7,023 bases of DNA. Origin: Bacillota bacterium. GTDB taxonomy: Bacteria; Bacillota; Clostridia; Lachnospirales; Bianqueaceae. Position 1 is the stretch's first letter, and every line of letters starts with the position of its first letter. The notes under the pieces are model-generated. The model worked only from the letters and a program-made list of their open reading frames with translations. It searched no databases and had not been told where the DNA came from. Where the stretch lies: the NCBI GenBank assembly GCA_017474705.1, contig JAFVHC010000120.1, forward strand, positions 1-7,023, given 5' to 3'. Made by a program: the position numbers and the translations under genes. This document shows, piece after piece, positions 1 through 7,023 of this stretch.

Positions 1-2
1 CC

Positions 3-2063
<2,061 letters not shown>

Positions 2064-2064
2064 C

Positions 2065-2069
2065 AGGAG
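2065..2069 (+). promoter_or_regulatory. Ribosome binding site of radA
   Basis: AGGAG lies in the 10-base gap after the clpC stop and four bases before ATG 2074. The spacing is short but usable, and there is no room for a separate promoter in the gap. This supports ATG 2074 as the radA start and cotranscription with clpC. Confidence 0.65.
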
Positions 2070-2073
2070 CATC

Positions 2074-3483
2074 ATGGCGAAGAAAAAAGAAAGCTATATC
2101 TGTTCGTCCTGTGGGTACGTGTCCTCCAAGTGGATGGGGCAGTGCCCCCAGTGCGGCAGCTGGAATACCCTGGAGGAAGTGGAGGCTTTGCCGCAGGAGG
2201 CAGCGCCAGCGCGGGCTAAAACGCAGGTTGTACGTCCGAAAGAGCTCAGGCCTCTGAAAGATATCACTGCGGACCGCAGCCGCCGGTATGTCACCGGCAT
2301 CGGAGAATTCGATCGCGTGCTCGGCGGCGGACTGGTCCGGGATTCTTTATTGATCCTCGCGGCCAAACCCGGTGCGGGCAAATCCACACTGCTGCTGCAG
2401 ACTGCGCAATGCATAGCGGAGCAGGGGCACACCGTCCTTTACATCTCCGGGGAAGAAAGTGAGAGCCAGATCCGTCGGCGTGCTGAGCGCATCCTGTCCG
2501 GCATCCATCCTAAGATCTGGGTCTATGCAACGACCAGTATGAATCAGATCCTTGGCGCTGTCCAGGAGACGGATCCTTCAGTGATGATCATCGATAGTAT
2601 CCAGACGATGGCGCTGGACGAGAACGCATCCCGTCCGGGATCACCGACGCAGGTCATGGAATGTACGCAGACGCTGATGAAGCTTGCGAAGGATCCGGAC
2701 CATCCACGGGCGATCCTCATGGCCGGTCAGCTGACCAAGGACGATGAACTTGCTGGTGTCCGTTCACTGGAGCATATGGTGGATACCGTGCTCTATATGG
2801 AAGCGGACAACGGAGAGGAACTGCGCATGCTGTCCGCGACCAAGAACCGTTTCGGCAGCACCGGAGAGATGGGCTTCTTCACGATGGAGGAAGATGGACT
2901 TAAGGCGATCGACAATCCTTCCGAGTATTTCATGACGCGCAGAGCGGTGGGGCAGGAAGTTACAGGAAGCGCACTCACGGTCGTCAAAGAGGGCACCAGG
3001 CCTGTCATCGCTGAGGTCGAGGCGCTGGTTTCCCAGAGCTTTACGCCGTATCCGTCCCGCATCTCGGAGTGCATGAAGCGCGATCAGCTATCCACGCTCA
3101 TTTCGATCCTGGAGCAGCGCGGCGGTCAGCCGTTATATGATAAAAACGTCGTGATCAAGACCACCGGCGGGCTGAAGCTCAACCAGCAGTCGGCCAACCT
3201 TGCCGTGATCCTGGCGATCGTATCCTCCTCGCTGAGGAAAAGCATCCCGGTGGATCACGTGTTCATCGGCGACGTTGGCCTTACGGGAGAACTGAAGAAA
3301 GTGCCGCAGATGGAAAGCAGGATCCGCGAACTGCAGCGGATGGGCTTCAAACGGGTCTATATTCCTGCAGGAGCTTTGCGGCGTGAAGTGCAGGACAAAT
3401 ACCAGGACATAGAGATCAAAGCCCTCAGGACCTTGTCACAGGTGCTCAGAGACGTGTTCGGTGATATCAAACCGGTATTCTAA
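2074..3483 (+). CDS. radA: DNA repair protein RadA (Sms)
   Basis: RadA is a RecA/DnaB-like ATPase that helps process recombination intermediates and branch migration. The 469-residue length is slightly above the usual 450-460. In order: N-terminal C4 zinc finger (C10, C13, C24, C27; SSKWMGQCPQCGSW); ATPase core with P-loop AAKPGAGKST (residues 96-105), SGEES (125-129), Walker B MIIDSIQT (171-178) and the RadA-specific KNRFG motif (257-261); and a C-terminal Lon-protease-like domain (about 350-469) with IGDVGLTGELKKVP. The Lon-type catalytic serine is normally absent in RadA, so this domain is taken as structural. Oddities: the usual GG-D/E/N-PG P-loop lead is AAKPG, so the first glycine of GxxxxGKS is Ala97, and the common GHVTK reads GQLTK (218-222). 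The key lysine, K103, is intact. The gene follows clpC as in many Bacillota; the usual next gene, disA, is absent here. Confidence 0.95.
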   Translation: MAKKKESYICSSCGYVSSKWMGQCPQCGSWNTLEEVEALPQEAAPARAKTQVVRPKELRPLKDITADRSRRYVTGIGEFDRVLGGGLVRDSLLILAAKPGAGKSTLLLQTAQCIAEQGHTVLYISGEESESQIRRRAERILSGIHPKIWVYATTSMNQILGAVQETDPSVMIIDSIQTMALDENASRPGSPTQVMECTQTLMKLAKDPDHPRAILMAGQLTKDDELAGVRSLEHMVDTVLYMEADNGEELRMLSATKNRFGSTGEMGFFTMEEDGLKAIDNPSEYFMTRRAVGQEVTGSALTVVKEGTRPVIAEVEALVSQSFTPYPSRISECMKRDQLSTLISILEQRGGQPLYDKNVVIKTTGGLKLNQQSANLAVILAIVSSSLRKSIPVDHVFIGDVGLTGELKKVPQMESRIRELQRMGFKRVYIPAGALRREVQDKYQDIEIKALRTLSQVLRDVFGDIKPVF

Positions 3484-3490
3484 GGAATTC

Positions 3491-3496
3491 AGGAGG
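3491..3496 (+). promoter_or_regulatory. Strong ribosome binding site of the membrane-protein gene
   Basis: AGGAGG lies seven bases before ATG 3504, in the 20-base gap after the radA stop. It fixes the start of the downstream reading frame and shows that the gene is meant to be translated. No promoter is visible in the gap, so the gene probably reads through from clpC-radA. Confidence 0.75.
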
Positions 3497-3503
3497 GAAA
3501 CCA

Positions 3504-4223
3504 ATGCTGGATTACGAGAAGGAAAAAGAGAAAAAAGCCTTCAAAGAAATGACCTGGGCACAGAAAAGGGAGCATATCAAGGAGTATTATCGTATGCCCA
3601 TCCTGCTGGGTCTCGTTGGGCTATTCATTTTGGGATGGTGTTTGAACCATTATGTGATCAACCCGCCGAAAAAGCCTTCTGTCAATATCACGTTCCATTC
3701 CATAGAGATCGATGGTGTGGCAGCGGTACAGTTGGGCAAGAGCCTGAAGGAACCTTTCCCTGAATTGTTCGACAAGAAGCATGAAGTCGAAGTGATCACG
3801 AACCAGGTGGGGCTGGATTCCATGGGGAACGGTGAGGACGAATATGCTTCTGCCATGAAGATGCTGGCGATGATGACGGCCAAGAGCATCGATCTGGTCA
3901 TCGGGGATTCGCTGGCTATGCAGGCGGATGCCTATAACTCCTATCTGATGCCGCTCACGGACGTATTTACAGAAGAAGAGCTGGATCGGATCCGCGAACT
4001 GGGATATGTCCAGGAGGATGCGGACTCCTGCATCATCGAGGTCGGCCCGGGAGATTATGATGATAACGGCTATCCCATCCAGTTGGATCCACAGCCGTTT
4101 ATATGGATATTTCCGGAAACTTCAACGTCCGGAAGATCATCAGCGGAGAGCCGACGTACATCGGATTTGCGGCCAATGCACAACATCTGGAAGAAGCAAA
4201 GAAGATATTTTGGTACTTTTTGA
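3504..4223 (+). CDS. Uncharacterised membrane-anchored protein, frame-broken near its 3' end
   Basis: I do not recognise a named family. As sequenced the frame gives 239 residues. Residues 1-30 are highly charged and end in MTWAQKREHIKEYYR; residues 31-52 form one hydrophobic segment (PILLGLVGLFILGWCL); the rest is a soluble, acidic, probably extracytoplasmic domain. Lys and Arg before the membrane segment suggest an N-in, C-out orientation, with no cleavage site evident. The outer domain has a beta-strand/helix pattern with SIDLVIGDSLAMQ (128-140) and YLMPLTDVF (147-155), loosely recalling solute-binding-like lipoprotein folds; this is only an impression. After residue 198 the frame becomes Arg/Ser-rich and unlike a protein, while the frame two bases on (4097-4237) reads well. 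One lost base explains this. Repaired, the protein has 244 residues. It may be a pseudogene or contain a sequencing error. Confidence 0.75.
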   Translation: MLDYEKEKEKKAFKEMTWAQKREHIKEYYRMPILLGLVGLFILGWCLNHYVINPPKKPSVNITFHSIEIDGVAAVQLGKSLKEPFPELFDKKHEVEVITNQVGLDSMGNGEDEYASAMKMLAMMTAKSIDLVIGDSLAMQADAYNSYLMPLTDVFTEEELDRIRELGYVQEDADSCIIEVGPGDYDDNGYPIQLDPQPFIWIFPETSTSGRSSAESRRTSDLRPMHNIWKKQRRYFGTF

Positions 4224-4237
4224 CCGGCGGAGAATAA
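4097..4237 (+). pseudogene. Out-of-frame 3' end of the membrane-protein gene
   Basis: Read from base 4097 (GTT) in the frame -1 to the upstream gene, this stretch is open for 46 codons and stops at TAA 4235-4237. It encodes VYMDISGNFNVRKIISGEP, then YIGFAANAQHLEEAKKIFWY and FLTGGE. That is a balanced composition with a plausible amphipathic helix, unlike the Arg/Ser-rich string in the original frame. Joined after Pro198 it gives a natural QPVYMDISGN junction, which a single missing G in GCCG(G)TTTAT would explain. There is no separate start codon with a ribosome binding site, so it is not an independent gene. The TAA ends 11 bases before the -35 box of the next promoter, a typical gene boundary. 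Confidence 0.72.
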
Positions 4238-4247
4238 GCCCTCCGTA

Positions 4248-4277
4248 TTGACAAGCTCTTTCAAAAACAGGTACAAT
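4248..4277 (+). promoter_or_regulatory. Sigma-A type promoter of purMND
   Basis: TTGACA (4248-4253) matches the -35 consensus exactly. TACAAT (4272-4277) differs from the -10 consensus at one base, with an 18-base spacer. Transcription would start around 4283-4286, leaving a leader of about 30 bases before purM. That leader is too short for a purine riboswitch, and I see no PurR-type CGAA box. The match is strong because this is one of the few AT-rich patches in an otherwise GC-rich window. Confidence 0.8.
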
Positions 4278-4300
4278 ATTATCAGTCAAATACGATCAAA

Positions 4301-4306
4301 AGGAGA
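4301..4306 (+). promoter_or_regulatory. Ribosome binding site of purM
   Basis: AGGAGA lies six bases upstream of ATG 4313 in an AT-rich, probably unstructured leader. It fixes the purM start; no other start codon nearby has comparable spacing. Confidence 0.75.
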
Positions 4307-4312
4307 TATAAA

Positions 4313-5359
4313 ATGGCGATCGAGTACACAAATGCCGGCGTGAACGTCGAAGCAGGGTATGAAGCGGTCAAACTGATGAAAGCGCATGTGCAGCGCACCA
4401 TGAACGACCGTGTGGTCACCGACCTCGGCGGTTTCGGCGGTCTGTTTTCACTGAAAGGACTGGACATGGAGGAGCCGATCCTGGTCTCCGGCACCGATGG
4501 TGTCGGCACCAAGGTCAAACTGGCATTCCTGCTGGACAAGCATGATACCGTCGGTATCGATGCCGTCGCAATGTGCGTCAATGATGTCATCTGCTGCGGA
4601 GCTTCCCCCTTGTTCTTCCTGGATTATATCGCCTGCGGCAAGAACGACCCCCAGAAGATCGCAGATATCGTCAAGGGCGTGGCAGAAGGCTGCGTGCAGA
4701 GCCACAGTGCTCTGATCGGCGGTGAAACGGCCGAGCATCCGGGACTGATGCCCGTCGATGAGTACGATATCGCCGGATTCTCCGTAGGTATCGTGGATAA
4801 AAAGAAAGTGATCGATGGAAGTACGGTCTGCGCTGGCGATGCGTTGGTCGGTCTGGCATCTACCGGACTGCACAGCAATGGTTTTTCGCTGGTGCGCAAG
4901 GTCTTCGGCCTGGACGAGGCTGACGCGAAGGAACGTCTGGCCGCGTATTATCCGGAACTCGGCGCGACTTTGGGCGAGACGCTCCTTACTCCGACGCGCA
5001 TATACGTGCAGGCGGTGGAGGCGCTTGGCAAAGCGGTCGCGATCAAGGCCATCAGCCACATCACAGGCGGGGGATTTTATGAAAACATCCCGCGGATGCT
5101 GCCGAAGCATACCAAAGCAGTCATTCAGAAAGGTACCTGGGATATCCCGCCTGTTTTCGGTCTGCTGCAAAAGACCGGTGAAGTCAGTGAGCACGGCATG
5201 TTCAATACTTTCAACATGGGCATCGGCATGCTGATCGCAGTTGCCGCCGAGGATGCGGAAAAAGCGGTCGAAGCACTGGAAGCAGCCGGACAGAAGGCTT
5301 TTGTGATCGGTCATGTAGAGGCATCCGATGCCGAAGCGCCGGAGGCGGTCCTGTCATGA
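4313..5359 (+). CDS. purM: Phosphoribosylformylglycinamidine cyclo-ligase (AIR synthetase)
   Basis: PurM catalyses the ATP-dependent ring closure of FGAM to aminoimidazole ribonucleotide, step five of de novo purine synthesis, in the cytoplasm. The 348-residue length matches the family (about 340-350). Visible family motifs are the phosphate/ATP loop SGTDGVGTK (59-67), AMCVNDV (86-92), IGGETAEHPG (135-144), GLHSNGFSLVR (185-195), HITGGGFYENIPR (249-261) and FNTFNMGIGM (297-306), in the expected order for the AIRS N- and C-terminal domains. It is the first gene of a purM-purN-purD run, has its own promoter and ribosome binding site, and overlaps purN by four bases (ATGA). The short acidic tail after residue 335 is unremarkable. 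I see no broken motif, and the identification is secure. Confidence 0.97.
   Translation: MAIEYTNAGVNVEAGYEAVKLMKAHVQRTMNDRVVTDLGGFGGLFSLKGLDMEEPILVSGTDGVGTKVKLAFLLDKHDTVGIDAVAMCVNDVICCGASPLFFLDYIACGKNDPQKIADIVKGVAEGCVQSHSALIGGETAEHPGLMPVDEYDIAGFSVGIVDKKKVIDGSTVCAGDALVGLASTGLHSNGFSLVRKVFGLDEADAKERLAAYYPELGATLGETLLTPTRIYVQAVEALGKAVAIKAISHITGGGFYENIPRMLPKHTKAVIQKGTWDIPPVFGLLQKTGEVSEHGMFNTFNMGIGMLIAVAAEDAEKAVEALEAAGQKAFVIGHVEASDAEAPEAVLS
5341..5345 (+). promoter_or_regulatory. Ribosome binding site of purN
   Basis: GGAGG inside the last purM codons lies ten bases before ATG 5356. It supports that start and the four-base overlap with purM, an arrangement that suggests translational coupling. Confidence 0.65.
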
Positions 5360-5985
5360 GAACAGCGGTCCTGGTATCCGGCGGGGGTACCAATCTGCAG
5401 GCATTGTTCGATGCAAAAGCCCGCGGAGAGATGCCTGAAGTCGAGTTCATCTGTGTGGTAAGCAACCGTAAGAAGGCGTATGCGCTGGAACGCGCCAGGC
5501 AGCAGGGAGTCGAAGCCCTGTACCTGCCCACGGTGCGCTTTGCCGATACAGATAGTTATAATGTCGCATTGCGGGATCTGCTCAAGGAGCGGCAGGTGGA
5601 AGCGGTCGTCCTGGCCGGATTCCTGGTCGTGCTGTCCCGTCCCATGACGGAAGCTTTTCCGATGCGCATCATCAACGTGCATCCGTCCTTGATCCCTTCG
5701 TTCTGCGGAGATGGATTCTATGGCCTCAAGGTGCATGAAGCGGCGCTTGCCCGCGGCGTCAAGGTCAGCGGAGCGACGGTCCATTTTGTAGATGAAGGTA
5801 CAGATACCGGCCCGATCATCCTGCAGAAAGCGGTCGAGATCGAGCAGGGGGACACGCCGGAAGTGCTGCAGCGCCGGATCATGGAACAGGCCGAATGGAA
5901 GCTGCTTCCGCGGGCGGTGGAACTGCTGGCGGAAGGCAGGATGCATGTGGAAGATCATAAAGTCACGATAGAGGAAAGATCATGA
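5356..5985 (+). CDS. purN: Phosphoribosylglycinamide formyltransferase
   Basis: PurN transfers a formyl group from 10-formyltetrahydrofolate to GAR, giving FGAR (step three of de novo purine synthesis). The 209-residue length fits the family. The N-terminal substrate-phosphate loop is VSGGGTNLQAL (7-17). The catalytic triad of formyltransferases is present by motif: Asn107 and His109 in IINVHPSLIPSF, and Asp150 in VDEGTDTGPII. After HPSLIPSF comes CGDGFYGLKVHEAAL rather than the KGLHAI-type string of enterobacterial PurN; as I remember it this is the form common in Clostridia. The folate-dependent PurN acts where other bacteria use formate-dependent PurT. The start overlaps the purM stop and the stop overlaps the purD start, both as ATGA, so the three genes are very probably one translationally coupled operon. 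Confidence 0.96.
   Translation: MRTAVLVSGGGTNLQALFDAKARGEMPEVEFICVVSNRKKAYALERARQQGVEALYLPTVRFADTDSYNVALRDLLKERQVEAVVLAGFLVVLSRPMTEAFPMRIINVHPSLIPSFCGDGFYGLKVHEAALARGVKVSGATVHFVDEGTDTGPIILQKAVEIEQGDTPEVLQRRIMEQAEWKLLPRAVELLAEGRMHVEDHKVTIEERS
5971..5975 (+). promoter_or_regulatory. Ribosome binding site of purD
   Basis: GAGGA in the last purN codons lies six bases before ATG 5982. It is weaker than the sites of purM and purN, but its position supports the purD start and coupling to purN through the ATGA overlap. Confidence 0.55.
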
Positions 5986-7023
5986 AGATATTAGTCGTAG
6001 GAAGCGGCGGACGCGAGCATGCGATCGTCTGGAAACTGAAACAGAGTCCGAAATGCACCGAGATCTTCTGTGCGCCAGGCAATGCCGGTATCGCGCAGGA
6101 TGCTGAGTGTGTCAAGATCGCGGCAACGGACATCCCCGCGTTGGTGGATTTCGCGAAAGAGAAGCAGATCGACCTGACGGTCATCGGTATGGACGACCCG
6201 TTGATGCTGGGTGTAGTCGATGCTTTTGAAGAAGCGGGCCTGCGTGTCTTTGGCCCTCGCAAGAACGCGGCGATCCTGGAAGGCAGCAAGGCTTTCTCCA
6301 AAGAGTTGATGCACAAATACGGCATCCCCACGGCGGATTTTTGGGAATTCACCGAGAGCGAGGCTGCCAAGACGTTCCTCAAAGAGCATGACACGTATCC
6401 CATCGTGCTGAAAGCCGACGGCCTTGCACTCGGTAAGGGCGTTCTGATCTGTAATAACGAAGAAGAAGCGATGGCCGGCGTCGACGAGATCATGGTCTCT
6501 AAGAAGTTCGGCAGCGCCGGTGACTGCATGGTCATCGAGGAATTCATGACCGGTCCGGAGGTTTCCGTTCTGTCCTTCTGCGATGGAACGACCATCCGAC
6601 CCATGGTCAGCGCGCAGGATCACAAGAGGGCATTCGACCATGACCAAGGGCTCAACACCGGCGGCATGGGGACGTTTTCACCCAGCAAGTACTATACGTC
6701 TGAGATCGCTGCCTTCTGTGAAGCACATATCTTCAAACCGACGGTCGCCGCCATGCAGGCAGAAGGCCGCACGTTCAAGGGTATCATTTTCTTCGGGTTG
6801 ATGCTGACACCGAATGGTCCGAAAGTCCTGGAATACAACGCGCGTTTCGGCGACCCGGAGACACAGGTCGTGCTGCCGCGGCTGAAGGGCGATCTCGTAG
6901 ACATTTTCGAAGCCTGCATCGATGGTACATTGGACCAGGTGCCGATCGCTTGGGAGGATAATGCTGCAGTGTGCATCGTACTGGCATCCGGCGGATATCC
7001 GGTGAAGTATGCCAAAGGCTACC
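5982..7023 (+). CDS. purD: Phosphoribosylamine-glycine ligase (GAR synthetase), 3' end outside window
   Basis: PurD joins glycine to 5-phosphoribosylamine with ATP to form GAR, step two of de novo purine synthesis. The window holds 347 codons; the family is usually about 420, so roughly 70-80 residues of the C-terminal domain are cut off. Motifs in order: N-domain dinucleotide-like loop VGSGGREHAI (6-15), CAPGNAGIA (30-38), RVFGPRKNAAILEGSK (88-103); ATP-grasp region with VLKADGLALGKGV (142-154), VIEEFMTGPEVSV (184-196), LNTGGMGTFSP (224-234); and the metal/ATP-binding EYNARFGDPETQ (284-295). The usual VGPEAPL-type string reads IGMDDPL (68-74), with Met and Asp replacing the Pro-Glu part; I recall this form from clostridial PurD. 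No frame break or missing ATP-grasp residue is visible. The substrate made here feeds PurN, encoded just upstream. Confidence 0.96.
   Translation, partial: MKILVVGSGGREHAIVWKLKQSPKCTEIFCAPGNAGIAQDAECVKIAATDIPALVDFAKEKQIDLTVIGMDDPLMLGVVDAFEEAGLRVFGPRKNAAILEGSKAFSKELMHKYGIPTADFWEFTESEAAKTFLKEHDTYPIVLKADGLALGKGVLICNNEEEAMAGVDEIMVSKKFGSAGDCMVIEEFMTGPEVSVLSFCDGTTIRPMVSAQDHKRAFDHDQGLNTGGMGTFSPSKYYTSEIAAFCEAHIFKPTVAAMQAEGRTFKGIIFFGLMLTPNGPKVLEYNARFGDPETQVVLPRLKGDLVDIFEACIDGTLDQVPIAWEDNAAVCIVLASGGYPVKYAKGY

Noticed and set aside
4090..4105. Programmed -1 ribosomal frameshift site at the frame break
   Set aside because: The bases around CAGCCGTTTATATG do not form an X XXY YYZ slippery heptamer in the right frame, and I see no strong stem-loop just downstream. 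A lost base is simpler.
4228..4245. Possible terminator hairpin CGGAG...CTCCG after the membrane-protein gene
   Set aside because: The stem is only five base pairs with an eight-base loop and no T run follows; the next bases already form the purM promoter.
4238..4312. Purine riboswitch or PurR box upstream of purM
   Set aside because: The stretch is only 75 bases, the leader is about 30 bases, and neither a purine aptamer nor a CGAA-containing PurBox pair is visible.
4448..5314. A 288-codon minus-strand frame inside purM
   Set aside because: Its His/Arg/Asp-rich composition is typical of a reverse-complement shadow, and purM on the other strand has full family motifs.
5311..6647. Minus-strand frames of about 213-218 codons opposite purN and purD
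   Set aside because: They are shadows of purN and purD, with no family resemblance and no promoter or ribosome binding site.

Overview
The window looks like ordinary chromosomal DNA from a low-branching Gram-positive bacterium (Bacillota), most likely a fairly GC-rich member of the Clostridia. The evidence is a clpC-type (not clpA or clpB) AAA+ unfoldase directly followed by radA, clostridial-style variants in PurN and PurD, AGGAGG-type ribosome binding sites and tight gene packing. The assignment rests on remembered family sequences, not on a search. All genes are on the + strand, and no gap between genes reaches 100 bases.

Layout: (1) 3-2063, the 3' part of clpC, the unfoldase of the ClpCP protease; its start and most of its N-terminal domain lie outside the window. 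(2) 2074-3483, radA, a complete recombination and DNA repair ATPase, 10 bases after clpC and presumably in the same stress-response operon. (3) 3504-4223/4237, an unrecognised single-pass membrane protein whose 3' end shows a clear one-base frame break near base 4097. (4) 4238-4312, a short intergenic stretch with a near-consensus sigma-A promoter. (5) 4313-7023, purM, purN and purD (the last cut by the window end), joined by ATGA start/stop overlaps.

Functionally there are two units. The first is protein quality control and DNA repair (clpC-radA), with an unknown envelope-facing protein as its last gene. The second is de novo purine synthesis: PurD makes GAR from phosphoribosylamine and glycine, PurN formylates GAR, and PurM closes the imidazole ring to give AIR. 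The promoter before purM marks the border.

I found no mobile element, CRISPR array, RNA gene or defence system, and no convincing new multi-gene system. The points most worth a second look are the frame-broken membrane protein, its position where many Bacillota carry disA, and an unusual Walker A region in RadA.
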